Shown: positions 38,914-48,548, numbered from the stretch's first letter. The stretch is DNA of 64,000 bases from Achromobacter pestifer (GCF_013267355.1 NZ_CP053985.1:1550001-1614000), one strand, 5' to 3'. Notes: generated from the letters alone by a model not told the origin. A program made the numbers and translations.

Positions 38914-40041
38914 ATGGCTGCAACCCTGCCCAATGCCGGCGCCCTCGCCGGCTGCAAAGTGATAGACCTGTCGCGCGTGCTGGGCGGCCCCTATTGCACG
39001 CAGATCCTGGCGGATCACGGCGCCGACGTGCTGAAGATCGAGCCGCCCGGCGGCGACGAAACGCGGGGCTGGGGGCCGCCTTTCCTGGGCGATACGGCGT
39101 CCTATTTCATCGGCGTCAACCGCAACAAGGACGGCATGACGCTGGACCTGTCACAGGCAGCGGGCCAGGAGCTGCTGCGCCATCTGCTCGCCGACGCCGA
39201 CGTGCTGGTCGAGAACTTCAAGCCCGGTACGCTGGAAAAATGGGGCCTGGGGTACGACATGCTGAGCCGTGACTTCCCGGCACTGATCCATTGCCGGGTC
39301 AGCGGTTTCGGCGCGGACGGGCCGCTGGGCGGCCTGCCCGGCTACGACGCCTGCGCCCAGGCCATGTGCGGCCTGATGAGCGTGAACGGCGACGCGGACG
39401 GCGAAGCCACCCGCGTCGGCCTGCCGGTGGTGGACATGGTGACCGGCCTGAACGCGGCCGTGGCCATCCTGCTGGCGCTCAACGAGCGTACGCACAGCGG
39501 CCTGGGGCAATTCCTGGACATCACGCTGTACGACTGCGCTCTGTCGTTGCTGCACCCGCACGCGCCCAACTACTTCTACAGCGGCAAGGTGCCCGCGCGC
39601 AGCGGCAACGCGCATCCGAACATCGCGCCCTACGAAACGCTGCCCACGGCCAGCGGCCCGATCTTCCTGGCGGTCGGCAACAACCGCCAGTTCGCGCAGC
39701 TGGCGCAGACGCTGGACGCGCCGGCGCTGGCCGAGGACAGGCGTTACGCCACCAACGCCGACCGCCTGCACAACCGCCAGGCCTTGCGCAACGACCTGAC
39801 CGCGCTGCTGGCGGACCATGAGGCCGCCGCACTGGCCGACCGCCTGCTGCGCTGCGGCGTGCCCGCGGCCGCCGTGCAGAGCGTGGATCAGGCGTTGGCG
39901 CACCCGCACACCCGTCATCGCGGCATGGTGCTGGAGCAAGGCGACTATCGCGGCGTGGGTTCCCCGATCAAGCTGTCGCGCACCCCCGCGACGCTGCGCA
40001 AGCTGCCACCGGATCTGCGTTCCGCCGACACCGGCGAGTAA
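38914..40041 (+). CDS. CaiB/BaiF family III CoA-transferase
   Basis: A 375-residue family III CoA-transferase, complete, with LAGCKVIDLSRVLGGPYCTQILADHGADVLKIEPPGGDE near residues 10-50, VLVENFKPGTLEKWGLGYD, and GFGADGPLGGLPGYDACAQAM, whose Asp is the catalytic residue. It likely activates the acid imported through the Bug receptor for oxidation by the acyl-CoA dehydrogenase. The start at 38914 lies 11 bases after the Bug stop. Unlike the pair at 19-22 kb it stands alone and so should be a homodimer. Confidence 0.88.
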   Translation: MAATLPNAGALAGCKVIDLSRVLGGPYCTQILADHGADVLKIEPPGGDETRGWGPPFLGDTASYFIGVNRNKDGMTLDLSQAAGQELLRHLLADADVLVENFKPGTLEKWGLGYDMLSRDFPALIHCRVSGFGADGPLGGLPGYDACAQAMCGLMSVNGDADGEATRVGLPVVDMVTGLNAAVAILLALNERTHSGLGQFLDITLYDCALSLLHPHAPNYFYSGKVPARSGNAHPNIAPYETLPTASGPIFLAVGNNRQFAQLAQTLDAPALAEDRRYATNADRLHNRQALRNDLTALLADHEAAALADRLLRCGVPAAAVQSVDQALAHPHTRHRGMVLEQGDYRGVGSPIKLSRTPATLRKLPPDLRSADTGE

Positions 40042-40055
40042 GCCTGCGCGGGGCC

Positions 40056-41813
40056 TCAGCCGCCCTGGGCGACGCCTTCGCGGCGCGGGTCGGCGCCGCC
40101 CTGCAGGCCGTCGGCGTCGATCACGATGCCGTGGATGCCGCTGGGAAATTCGAGTATCCGCACCGGGTGCCCCATGCGCTCAAGCTCGGGCGCCAGCGCC
40201 TCCAGCGCGGTGCCCTTCTCCAGTTCGGTTTCCTTGTTGCGGCTGCCCATGTTGGGCAGGTCGATGGCCGCCTGGATATCCAGGCGCCAGTCCAGCACGC
40301 CCACGATGGTCTTGGCCACGTAGTTGATGATGGCGCTGCCGCCCGGCGACCCCACCAGCAGATAGGGCTTGCCATCGCGCAGCACGATCATCGGCGCCAT
40401 CGAGCTGCGCGGGCGCTTGCCCGGCTCGATGCGGTTGGCGACGAGGCGGCCCTCGGGATCCTTGTGGGACGAGGAAAAATCCGTCATCTCGTTGTTCAGC
40501 AGGAAGCCGCGCACGAAGATCTTGCTGCCGAATTCGTTTTCGATGGTGGTCGTCATGCTCAAGGCATTGCCTTGCGCGTCCACCGCCACCAGATGGCTGG
40601 TCGAGGGCAGCGCCAGTGCGTCGTCCTTGCCCAGCGACAGGAGCTTGCCTTCCGGATCGCCGGGCAGCGCCACCTTCATGCTGCGGTCCGGCTGGATCAG
40701 GGCGCCGCGCGCGCGCAGATAGGCGGGGTCCAGCATGGCGCGCACCGGCACCCGCACGAAGTCCGGATCGGCCACATAAAAATCGCGGTCGGCGAATGCC
40801 AGCCGGCCGGCTTCGGAGAAGTAATGCACCGCCTCCACGCTGCCCGGCGCAAAGATGGGCAGGGGAAACTGCTCCAGTTCGCCCAGCATCTGCAGCACCG
40901 CGATCGGGCCGCTGCTGGGCGGCCCCATGCCGCATAGCTGATAGCCGCGATAGGCGCCGCAGACGGGGTCTCGCGTCTTGGCGCGATAGCCGGCCAGGTC
41001 GGCCAGCGTCAGGTCGCCGGGCACGGCATGGCCGCGCACCGCGGCGACGATGTCCTGGGCGATGTCGCCCTGGTAGAACGCGTCGGCGCCTTGCTCCGCC
41101 ACCGCGCGCAGCGTGCGCGCGAATTCGGGGTTCTTCAGTACATGGCCCACGGGCCAGGGCGCGCCATCGGGCGCATAGAAATAGGCCGCTGCCGCGGCTT
41201 GCGTGCGCAGCTCCTTGTTGCCGGCCAGCAGTTTGTGCAGGCGGGGCGACACGGCGAAACCCTGCTCGGCCAGCCGGATCGCGGGCTGAAACAAATCGGC
41301 CCAGGGCAGCGCGCCCTGCTCCTTGTGCGCCAGCTCCAGGCCGCGCAGCAGGCCCGGCACGCCTACGGCCAGGCCGCTATTCACCGCGCGGGCGAAGGGC
41401 ACCGGCTTGCCGTCCGAGTCCAGGAAACGCTGCGGCTGGGCCGCGGCGGGCGCGGTCTCGCGGCTGTCGTAGGTCTGGATGCGGCCGCTCTTGGCCGAAT
41501 ACGCCACCATGAAGGCGCCGCCGCCTATGCCTGACGATTGCGGCTCCACCAGGTTCAGCACCAACTGGGCGGCGATGGCGGCGTCCACCGCGCTGCCGCC
41601 CCGGCGCAGCATCTCGTCGCCGGCTTGCGTCGCCAGCGGATTGGCCGAGGCCATCATGAAATGCGGCGCCCGCGCCAATAATCGCGTCTGCGTGCCGCTG
41701 GCGGCTTCGGGGTTCAGGTCTTCGACGGCCTGTGGCGTACGCGCCCACGCGGCAGGCATGGCCGCAAGCGCGGCGGCAAGCATGAAGGCAACGGCATGAC
41801 GGGGTGCGCGCAT
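40056..41813 (-). CDS. ggt: Gamma-glutamyltranspeptidase
   Basis: A 585-residue periplasmic Ntn-hydrolase (E. coli 580) with a signal peptide (MLAAALAAMPAAWA, cleavage near residue 24). Motifs include QSSGIGGGAFMVAY, GPPSSGPIAVLQML, and LPSTSHLVAVD, where autocleavage should expose Thr405 as nucleophile; SMAPMIV and GSPGGSAIINY form the substrate site. It transfers or hydrolyses the gamma-glutamyl group of glutathione. It ends 15 bases from the convergent CoA-transferase and starts 127 bases from a divergent LysR gene. No terminator hairpin is obvious between the convergent pair. Confidence 0.93.
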   Translation of the reverse strand: MRAPRHAVAFMLAAALAAMPAAWARTPQAVEDLNPEAASGTQTRLLARAPHFMMASANPLATQAGDEMLRRGGSAVDAAIAAQLVLNLVEPQSSGIGGGAFMVAYSAKSGRIQTYDSRETAPAAAQPQRFLDSDGKPVPFARAVNSGLAVGVPGLLRGLELAHKEQGALPWADLFQPAIRLAEQGFAVSPRLHKLLAGNKELRTQAAAAAYFYAPDGAPWPVGHVLKNPEFARTLRAVAEQGADAFYQGDIAQDIVAAVRGHAVPGDLTLADLAGYRAKTRDPVCGAYRGYQLCGMGPPSSGPIAVLQMLGELEQFPLPIFAPGSVEAVHYFSEAGRLAFADRDFYVADPDFVRVPVRAMLDPAYLRARGALIQPDRSMKVALPGDPEGKLLSLGKDDALALPSTSHLVAVDAQGNALSMTTTIENEFGSKIFVRGFLLNNEMTDFSSSHKDPEGRLVANRIEPGKRPRSSMAPMIVLRDGKPYLLVGSPGGSAIINYVAKTIVGVLDWRLDIQAAIDLPNMGSRNKETELEKGTALEALAPELERMGHPVRILEFPSGIHGIVIDADGLQGGADPRREGVAQGG

Positions 41814-41940
41814 GGGGAGGCTCCGGTGTGCGCCGGCGTTCCGGCAGGGGTTCATGATAGTCAAGGCGCCGGCGGCTGTCGCGACGCCGGCCGCATCCGG
41901 CTTAGAATCGCGGTTTCCGCCCACCGTCCCCCACCGTGCC

Positions 41941-42846
41941 ATGCGTTTGCGCCACATCGAGATTTTCGAAGCGATCCGCCGTACCGGATCCCTGACCGAG
42001 GCCGCGGCCGCGCTGCATATCTCGCAGCCCGCGGCCAGCAAGCTCCTGGCGCATGCCGAGGCGCAGCTGGGTTTCAAGCTGTTCGAGCGCGTGAAAGGAC
42101 GGCTGGTCGCGACCCGCGAGGCCGAGATCCTCACGCCCGAGGTCGCGCGCCTGAACCAGGACCTCAACAGCGTGCGCAGGCTGGCCGCCAGCCTGCGCGA
42201 CCATCCCAACGGCCACCTGCGCCTGGGCTGCGCGCCGGCGCTGGGCCTGGGACTGCTGCCCGGCGTGGTGCGCGACAGCCGCGCGGCGCAGCCTGGCATT
42301 ACTTTCGACATCCATACGCATCACAGCACTGAACTGGTGCAGGGGCTGCTGACGCGCGAGCTGGATCTGGCCATCACCTTCGACACCAACGACTATCCGG
42401 GCCTGACCCGCATCGGACTGGGCCACACGGAACTGGTGCACCTGAGCCGCAAGGAAGGCTTGGGCCCGCTGCCGCTGGCGGATCTGACGGCCATGGCGGG
42501 CGATACGCTGATCGTGCTGGACGCGGCCGACGCCTCCGGCGCCCTGCTGCAGATGGCGCTGGACGCGCAGGGCCTGGATCCGCAGGTGGCGATCCAGGTG
42601 CAGACGCATTACGTGGCCTGCGCCCTGGTCGACGCGGGTTGCGGCGACGCCATCGTGGACGCGATCACCGCGCAGGCGATGCTGCGGCCCGGCATGAACC
42701 TGCGCCGGCTGGACCCCGCCCTGCGCGTGCCGATCAGCATCATGGTGCGCAACCAGGATCCGCTGTCGGCGCTGCACCGCGACTTCATCGAACGCCTGCG
42801 CGCCGCTTGCGAGGCGCTGCAGGCCGGACTCGACGCCACGGCCTGA
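41941..42846 (+). CDS. LysR family transcriptional regulator
   Basis: The 301-residue product has the LysR DNA-binding domain at its very start (RLRHIEIFEAIRRTGSLTEAAAALHISQPAASKLL, residues 2-36), like regulators that begin MRLRHIE, and an effector domain with LRLGCAPALGLGLLPGVV. It is divergent from ggt and could regulate it, though the Bug receptor gene downstream (convergent) is another candidate target. The open frame extends upstream to 41812, but the start at 41941 fits the family N terminus exactly. Confidence 0.87.
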   Translation: MRLRHIEIFEAIRRTGSLTEAAAALHISQPAASKLLAHAEAQLGFKLFERVKGRLVATREAEILTPEVARLNQDLNSVRRLAASLRDHPNGHLRLGCAPALGLGLLPGVVRDSRAAQPGITFDIHTHHSTELVQGLLTRELDLAITFDTNDYPGLTRIGLGHTELVHLSRKEGLGPLPLADLTAMAGDTLIVLDAADASGALLQMALDAQGLDPQVAIQVQTHYVACALVDAGCGDAIVDAITAQAMLRPGMNLRRLDPALRVPISIMVRNQDPLSALHRDFIERLRAACEALQAGLDATA

Positions 42847-42867
42847 GCGGCCTACGCGCAAAAAAAA

Positions 42868-42891
42868 GACGGGCGCCCAAAGGCGCCCGTC
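42868..42891 (-). terminator. Rho-independent terminator of the Bug receptor gene
   Basis: GACGGGCGCC-CAAA-GGCGCCCGTC is a perfect 10-bp stem followed on the minus strand by a run of seven or eight T. It ends the convergent Bug gene, 43 bases beyond its stop. Confidence 0.85.
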
Positions 42892-42934
42892 ATTGCTTGC
42901 AGACGGGGGCAGGCGGCGCCCGCCCCGCGCGGCA

Positions 42935-43927
42935 TCAGTCCAGCTTGATGTTCTGCTTCTTCACGACGTCCTTCGCCCAGTCATACTGCTCTTTGATTTC
43001 CTTGGCGAATTCTTCCGGCGTGTTGCCCGACGGCGCCGAGCCCTGGTCGTCCAGCGCCTTGATGACCTTGGGGTCCTTCAGGGCCACGACGGCAGCGTCG
43101 CGCAGCTTGTTCACGACTTCCATCGGCGTGCCCTTGGGCGCCAGCAGACCGTACCAGACCGGCTGGTTCAGCACCGGGAAACCGGCGTCCTTGAAGGTCG
43201 GCACGTCCTTGATGGCTTCGATGTTGGTCGGCCACGCGATGGCCATGGCGCGCAGCTTGCCCGCCTGGATCTGCGGCATCGACGACGGCAGGTTGTCGAA
43301 CAGGATTTCGATCTGGCCGCCGACGGCGTCAGCCACGGCCGGGCCCGAACCCTTGTACGGCACGTGCACGATGTCCGTGCCCGTGGCCATCTTGAACGAT
43401 TCGCCCATCAGGTGCAGCACGCCGCAGGTGCCCGAGCTGCCGTACGAGTACTTGCCCGGGTTCTTCTTCAGCTCTTCCAGGAAGCCCTTGAAGTCCTTGG
43501 CGGGGAACTTCGGGTTCACGGCCACCACGTTGGCGGTGTTGGCGAAGTTGGTGACCGGCTGGAAATCCTTGATCGGATCGTAGGGCAGGTCGTTGGGGCG
43601 GCAAGCCGGGTTTACGGCCATGGTCGACACGGTGGCGATGGACAGCGTGTAGCCGTCGGCATCGGCGCGCGCGGCTTCGGATGCGCCGATGGCGCCACCG
43701 GCGCCGCCCTTGTTTTCCACAACCATGGGCTGGCCCAGTTCCTGGCTCATGCGCTGCGTCACCAGACGCGCGATGATGTCGGTGGAACCGCCGGGCGCGA
43801 ACGGAACGATGACGCGGATCGGCTTGCTCGGGTACTTGTCGGCAGCGTGAGCGGCGGAGGCGCCAAGGGTGCCGGCAGCGCCGGTGGCCAGGGCGATAGC
43901 CACGGCCAGGGAGCGGACTTTATTCAT
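42935..43927 (-). CDS. Bug family (TctC-like) periplasmic solute receptor
   Basis: A 330-residue receptor with a Sec signal peptide (AVAIALATGAAGTLGASAAHAAD, cleavage near residue 28) and the Bug pattern IRVIVPFAPGGSTDIIAR, NKGGAGGAIGA, and YSYGSSGTCGVLHL, where the usual SGNG loop is replaced by SGTC. GGAGGAAA stands eight to nine bases before the ATG. It has its own terminator and no operon partner. A divergent AEC transporter starts 240 bases away and might use the same acid; that is speculation. Confidence 0.9.
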   Translation of the reverse strand: MNKVRSLAVAIALATGAAGTLGASAAHAADKYPSKPIRVIVPFAPGGSTDIIARLVTQRMSQELGQPMVVENKGGAGGAIGASEAARADADGYTLSIATVSTMAVNPACRPNDLPYDPIKDFQPVTNFANTANVVAVNPKFPAKDFKGFLEELKKNPGKYSYGSSGTCGVLHLMGESFKMATGTDIVHVPYKGSGPAVADAVGGQIEILFDNLPSSMPQIQAGKLRAMAIAWPTNIEAIKDVPTFKDAGFPVLNQPVWYGLLAPKGTPMEVVNKLRDAAVVALKDPKVIKALDDQGSAPSGNTPEEFAKEIKEQYDWAKDVVKKQNIKLD

Positions 43928-44167
43928 AGGTGTGTTTCCTCCAATATGCGAGCCCGTGTGTGTACGGACCGTTGTGTGATGCGCCTGCCTGTGGACAGGT
44001 CCGCAATTAACGGCGGTGGGCGCATGCTCTGTGCGCAGGGTGAGCACTGCTTTTATACGTTGCTTGTGGCACACGCGCCCGCCAGAATGACGGAGAATAG
44101 CAGCAAATACTTACAGACGCCTAGCGTATGGATCCCCGTCTGACGCGCATCAAATACATACTTGCCC

Positions 44168-45067
44168 ATGTCGGTTGCCCTTCTGGTTTTCCCTGATTTC
44201 ATGCTGGTCGCGCTGGGCTGGGCGCTGCATCACAAACTGAATTTCTCGCGCGAATTCTTCGCCGGCACCGAGCGGCTGGTCTACTTCGTCCTGCTGCCCG
44301 CGCTGTTGTTCCAGTCCATCCTGCGCACCCCCATCACCGCCGGCAACGCCGCCATGCTGCTGCAGGCCAGCGCGGCCGTCATCGCGGCCGGTGTCGCGCT
44401 GACCTGGCTGGCGCGCTGGGTGCTGCGGCCGTCCTCGCTGAGCCTGGCCTCGTCCGCGCAATGCGGCTACCGCTTCAATACCTATCTCGGGCTGGCTTTG
44501 TCGGCCAGCCTGGGCGGCGCGCAAGGCCAGACGGTCATGGCGCTGATCGTCGGCTTCGCCGTGCCCATGGCCAACATGGCCGCGGTCTACGGCCTGGCCC
44601 GCCATAGCGGCGGCAACCTGCTGCGCGAACTGGCCCGCAATCCTCTGGTCATTTCCACGCTGGCCGGCCTGGCCTGCAATCTGGCCGGCGTGCACCTGCC
44701 CGGCCCGCTGGACACGGTGCTGGCGCGTTTGGGCGCGGCGGCCCTCGCGCTGGGCATCATCTGCGTGGGCGCCAGCCTGGCCTGGGAAGGCGGCAAGGGC
44801 CATGGCGCGCTGATCGCCTGGATGCTTGCGGTCAAGCTGGTGGCACTGCCCGCCGTGGCCTTGCTGGTCGCGCATCTGCTGGCGCTGCCGCCGCTGGAAT
44901 CGCGGATGCTGCTGCTGTTCGCGGCCCTGCCCACCGCATCCGCGGCCTACGTGCTGGCCATGCGCATGGGCGGCGACGGGCGCATGGTGGCGGTGCTGAT
45001 ATCGCTGGGCACGCTGCTTTCGGCGCTGACGATTCCGTTGTGGCTGATGCTCACCGGCGCGGCCTGA
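44168..45067 (+). CDS. AEC family (auxin efflux carrier-like) transporter
   Basis: The 299-residue product is almost wholly hydrophobic with about ten membrane segments, beginning FPDFMLVALGWALHH, then ERLVYFVLLPALLFQSI near residue 36 and GYRFNTYLGLALSASLGG near 102, which are AEC family features. Bacterial members carry malonate, malate or other organic acids. ATG at 44168 is used; a TTG two codons earlier is possible. A bidirectional terminator follows, shared with fumC. The substrate is unknown. Confidence 0.82.
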   Translation: MSVALLVFPDFMLVALGWALHHKLNFSREFFAGTERLVYFVLLPALLFQSILRTPITAGNAAMLLQASAAVIAAGVALTWLARWVLRPSSLSLASSAQCGYRFNTYLGLALSASLGGAQGQTVMALIVGFAVPMANMAAVYGLARHSGGNLLRELARNPLVISTLAGLACNLAGVHLPGPLDTVLARLGAAALALGIICVGASLAWEGGKGHGALIAWMLAVKLVALPAVALLVAHLLALPPLESRMLLLFAALPTASAAYVLAMRMGGDGRMVAVLISLGTLLSALTIPLWLMLTGAA

Positions 45068-45087
45068 GAGGCGCTGCGCCGCCAACG

Positions 45088-45115
45088 AAAAAAGACCGCA
45101 GCAGCGGTCTTTTTT
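45088..45115. terminator. Bidirectional rho-independent terminator
   Basis: AAAAAAGACCGC-AGCA-GCGGTCTTTTTT lies between the convergent AEC transporter and fumC genes, 20 and 22 bases from their stops, and has a poly-U tail on both strands. Confidence 0.9.
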
Positions 45116-45137
45116 CATGCGCGCGGCAGTCGTCTTA

Positions 45138-46532
45138 CTAGGACTTGTGCGCGTTGGTCATGGAGGCCGGCACCACCCATTCGGCGAACTGCGCCTCGGT
45201 CACGTAGCCCAGCGCCAGCGCCGACTCCTTCAGCGACAGGCCTTCCTTGTGCGCCTTCTTGGCGATCTGCGCGGCCTTGTCGTAGCCGATGTGGGGATTC
45301 AGCGCCGTCACCAGCATCAAGGAACGGTCGACCAGTTCGGCGATGCGCTCGCGGTTGGGCTCGATGCCGGCGGCGCAATGCTCGTTGAAGCTGGCCATGC
45401 CGTCGGTCAAGAGGCGCACCGATTGCAGGAAGTTGTGGATCACCAGCGGCTTGAACACGTTGAGTTCGAAATTGCCGCTGGCGCCGCCGATATTGATGGC
45501 CACGTCGTTGCCCAGCACCTGCGCGGCCAGCATCGTGATGGCTTCGCACTGCGTCGGATTGACCTTGCCCGGCATGATGGAGCTGCCCGGTTCGTTCTCG
45601 GGAATGCTGATCTCGCCCAGGCCCGAACGGGGGCCGCTGGACAGCCAGCGCACGTCGTTGGCGATCTTCATCAGGCCGGCGGCCAACGACTTCAGCGCGC
45701 CGTGCGCGAACAACAGCGCTTCGTGCGAAGCCAGGCCCTGGAACTTGTTGGGCGCCGACACGAAAGCGGTGCCGGTGGCGTGCGCCAGTTCGGCCGAGAC
45801 CTTGGCGCTGAATTGCGGGTGCGCATTCAGGCCCGTGCCCACCGCCGTGCCGCCGATGGCCAGCTGGTGCAGGCCCGGCAAGGTGGCGCGGATCTGCTGT
45901 TCGGACAGGTCCAGCTGGGCCACATAGCCCGACAGTTCCTGGCCCAGGGTCAGCGGCGTGGCGTCCTGCAGGTGGGTGCGGCCGATCTTGACGATGTCGT
46001 AGAACTCGGCGCTCTTGGCCGCCAGCGTGGCGCGCAGCGCCTTCAGCGACGGCAGCAGATGGTGTTCGACCTGGACCGCGGCCGCCACGTGCATGGCGGT
46101 CGGGAAGGTGTCGTTGGACGACTGCCCGCGGTTGACGTGATCGTTCGGGTGCACCTTGCGCTCTTCGCCGCGCACGCCGCCCAGCAGTTCCGAGGCGCGG
46201 TTGGCCAGCACCTCGTTCATGTTCATGTTGCTTTGGGTGCCGGAGCCGGTCTGCCAGACCGACAGCGGGAATTCGTTGGGCCACTTGCCGGCGATCACCT
46301 CATCGGCGGCGCGGACGATGCCATCGGCGATCTTCGGATCCAGTTCGCCCAGATCGGCATTGACCTTGGCGGCCGCGCGCTTGAGCCGCGCCATCGCTTC
46401 GACCAGCGGGACCGGCATCTTTTCGGTGGAAATCGCGAAAAAATGCAGCGAACGCTGCGTCTGGGCGCCCCAGAGATGATCTTCCGGGACTTCGATGGGA
46501 CCAAACGTGTCTTTTTCAATGCGGGTCTTCAT
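45138..46532 (-). CDS. fumC: Class II fumarate hydratase
   Basis: A 464-residue class II fumarase that interconverts fumarate and malate in the TCA cycle without an iron-sulfur cluster. It has [31 protein letters not shown] and the signature [13 protein letters not shown]. Length matches E. coli FumC (467). In several bacteria this iron-free enzyme is made when iron is scarce; a Fur-like site 65 bases upstream fits such control. It is divergent from tsaE. No other TCA or sod gene adjoins it. Confidence 0.95.
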   Translation of the reverse strand: MKTRIEKDTFGPIEVPEDHLWGAQTQRSLHFFAISTEKMPVPLVEAMARLKRAAAKVNADLGELDPKIADGIVRAADEVIAGKWPNEFPLSVWQTGSGTQSNMNMNEVLANRASELLGGVRGEERKVHPNDHVNRGQSSNDTFPTAMHVAAAVQVEHHLLPSLKALRATLAAKSAEFYDIVKIGRTHLQDATPLTLGQELSGYVAQLDLSEQQIRATLPGLHQLAIGGTAVGTGLNAHPQFSAKVSAELAHATGTAFVSAPNKFQGLASHEALLFAHGALKSLAAGLMKIANDVRWLSSGPRSGLGEISIPENEPGSSIMPGKVNPTQCEAITMLAAQVLGNDVAINIGGASGNFELNVFKPLVIHNFLQSVRLLTDGMASFNEHCAAGIEPNRERIAELVDRSLMLVTALNPHIGYDKAAQIAKKAHKEGLSLKESALALGYVTEAQFAEWVVPASMTNAHKS

Positions 46533-46596
46533 GGCGCGTGCTACTCCGTGGCGACGTCGATTGCGGCTGGCGGCGGCGCGCCAGCCACGAGAATAT

Positions 46597-46611
46597 TGAG
46601 AATGAAAATCA
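46597..46611. promoter_or_regulatory. Candidate Fur box between fumC and tsaE
   Basis: TGAGAAT-G-AAAATCA matches 11 of 14 arm positions of the 7-1-7 Fur consensus (TGATAAT-N-ATTATCA) and extends into a further GAATAT on the left. It stands 65 bases before fumC in a GC-rich genome where such an AT-rich run is rare. Iron-repressed fumC is known in Pseudomonas aeruginosa, which supports the reading. Confidence 0.5.
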
Positions 46612-46639
46612 GTTCTAGGTTAGCAGAAACCCGCATTCC

Positions 46640-46645
46640 TATAAT
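46640..46645 (+). promoter_or_regulatory. -10 element of tsaE
   Basis: A perfect TATAAT lies 51 bases before the tsaE ATG. The matching -35 position (about 46617-46622) is poor. The Fur-like site begins about 43 bases upstream of this -10. Confidence 0.45.
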
Positions 46646-46695
46646 TGCGCAAACATCCGTGCTCCCTTCACCGTTTTTACCACTCGCCCCGCGCC

Positions 46696-47196
46696 ATGTC
46701 CGCCCCTCTTTGCAGCCTGACCTTGAACCTGCCCGACGAAGCCGCCACGGAGTCGCTGGCGCGGCAGCTCGCGCCCCTGGTTTCCGGCGGTCAGACCGGT
46801 CCGGCGGGGGGACACATCCATCTCCAGGGAGATCTGGGCGCGGGTAAAACGGCCTTCACACGGGCCTTGTTGCGGGAATGCGGCATCACCGGGCGAATCA
46901 AAAGTCCTAGCTACGCGCTGCTTGAATCCTATAAAGTTTCTAACTTATACTTCTATCATCTTGATTTTTATAGATTTAGTGATTCGCGCGAATGGTTGGA
47001 CGCAGGATTCCGGGATTTACTGCGTAACGATGCGGTCGTTTTGATCGAATGGCCAGAGCGGGCCGGGGGCCTTTTGCCCCCTCCCGACCTGCTGATTTCC
47101 CTAGCCTATGCAGGCGAAGGACGCGACGCCACCCTGACCGCGTACACCGCTCGAGGACAAACATGGTTGAACGCGATTGTCCCCCCGCCCAAGTAG
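46696..47196 (+). CDS. tsaE: tRNA threonylcarbamoyladenosine biosynthesis ATPase
   Basis: A 166-residue P-loop ATPase that works with TsaB and TsaD to make t6A37 in tRNA. Seen are the Walker A GDLGAGKTAFTRALL near residues 48-62, SPSYALLESY, YHLDFYRF and the C-terminal VLIEWPERA. ATG at 46696 gives the usual length. The stretch 46921-46980 inside the gene has only about 23% GC, with clustered rare codons (TTA, AGA, AGT), yet encodes the conserved YHLDFYRF motif. amiC starts 34 bases before the tsaE stop in another frame, as in many proteobacteria that pair tsaE and an amidase. Confidence 0.93.
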   Translation: MSAPLCSLTLNLPDEAATESLARQLAPLVSGGQTGPAGGHIHLQGDLGAGKTAFTRALLRECGITGRIKSPSYALLESYKVSNLYFYHLDFYRFSDSREWLDAGFRDLLRNDAVVLIEWPERAGGLLPPPDLLISLAYAGEGRDATLTAYTARGQTWLNAIVPPPK

Positions 47197-48548
47197 GCGC
47201 CCTCCCCTCGGCAGGCGCCACTCGGCGTCGCCTGATCAGCGTCGCCGCCACCCTGCTCGTCCTGCCGGTCCTGCCGCGCCTGGCGCAGGCGGCGACCATC
47301 CTGGCCGTGCGCACCTGGCCGGCCGACGAATACACCCGCGTCACGCTGGAGCTCGACAGCGAGCTCAAGGCTGAACAGTTCACGCTTGAAAATCCCCACC
47401 GCCTGGTGGTGGACATTGAGGGACTGACCATCAGCGCGGCCCTGAACGACCTGGTTTCCAAGGTCCGTCCGGACGACCCCTACATCCAGAGCCTGCGGGT
47501 GGCGCAGAACCGCCCCAATGTGGTGCGCCTGGTGTTCGACCTGAAGCAGCCCGTGGCGCCCCAGGTGTTCACGCTCAAGCCCGTGGCCGACTACCAGTAC
47601 CGCCTGGTGCTGGACCTGTATCCGAAGATCGCCCAGGACCCGCTGATCGCGATCCTGAACAAGCAAAGCGGCCCCGACGTCGACGACCCGCTGGCGCGCA
47701 TCCTGGAAGACATCCAGCGCAATCCGGTGACCCGCGCCGATCCGCCCGAGCCGCCGCGCGTGCGCGGCCAGCAGCCGGCGCCCCCGCTGCCCACCGCGCC
47801 CAAGCCCCCGCCCGCGACCGCCAGCCGCGGCAAGCAGCGCATGCTTACCATCGCGCTGGACCCCGGCCATGGCGGCGAGGATCCGGGCGCCATCGGCAGC
47901 AGCGGCCTGCGCGAGAAGGACGTGGTGCTGCGCATCGCCCGGCGCCTAAAGGCGCTGATCGACAGCCAGCCCTACATGCGCGCCTACCTCACGCGTGACG
48001 ACGACTACTTCGTGCCTCTGCACGTGCGCGTGCAGAAGGCGCGCCGCGTGCATGCGGATCTGTTCATCTCGATCCACGCGGACGCCTGGGTCAAGCCCTC
48101 GGCCAACGGCTCGTCGGTGTTCGCGCTGTCGCAACGCGGCGCCACCAGCGCCCAGGCGCGCTGGATGGCGGACAAGGAAAACGCGGCCGACCTGATCGGC
48201 GGCGTCAACCTCGGCAGCCACGACCGCCAGGTGGCCAAGGTGCTGCTGGACCTGTCCACCACCGCGCAGATCAATGATTCGCTCAAGGTCGGCAACGCCT
48301 TCCTGGACGAAATCAAGAAGATCAACCGCCTGCACAAGAACAGCGTCGAGCAGGCCGGCTTCGCGGTCCTGAAGGCGCCGGACATTCCCTCGGTGCTGGT
48401 CGAAACCGCCTTCATCAGCAACCCCCAGGAAGAGGCCCTGCTCAAGAGCACCTCGCACCAGGACAAGCTGGCGCAGGCCATGATGACGGGCATCCAGCGC
48501 TACTTCACCGCCAATCCGCCGCTGGCGCGGCTGGGCGACCTGAGCTGA
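47163..48548 (+). CDS. amiC: N-acetylmuramoyl-L-alanine amidase AmiC
   Basis: The 461-residue product has a Tat-type signal (ATRRRLISVAATLLVLPVL, twin Arg near residues 20-22), an AMIN domain (about 45-150) for septal targeting, a Pro-rich linker (about 205-235), and a zinc amidase_3 domain with LDPGHGGEDPGAIG (His and Glu ligands), FISIHADAW, and VLVETAFISNPQEE. It cleaves peptidoglycan stem peptides to split daughter cells. E. coli AmiC is also Tat-exported. ATG at 47163 overlaps tsaE. A strong terminator follows. Confidence 0.92.
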   Translation: MVERDCPPAQVGALPSAGATRRRLISVAATLLVLPVLPRLAQAATILAVRTWPADEYTRVTLELDSELKAEQFTLENPHRLVVDIEGLTISAALNDLVSKVRPDDPYIQSLRVAQNRPNVVRLVFDLKQPVAPQVFTLKPVADYQYRLVLDLYPKIAQDPLIAILNKQSGPDVDDPLARILEDIQRNPVTRADPPEPPRVRGQQPAPPLPTAPKPPPATASRGKQRMLTIALDPGHGGEDPGAIGSSGLREKDVVLRIARRLKALIDSQPYMRAYLTRDDDYFVPLHVRVQKARRVHADLFISIHADAWVKPSANGSSVFALSQRGATSAQARWMADKENAADLIGGVNLGSHDRQVAKVLLDLSTTAQINDSLKVGNAFLDEIKKINRLHKNSVEQAGFAVLKAPDIPSVLVETAFISNPQEEALLKSTSHQDKLAQAMMTGIQRYFTANPPLARLGDLS

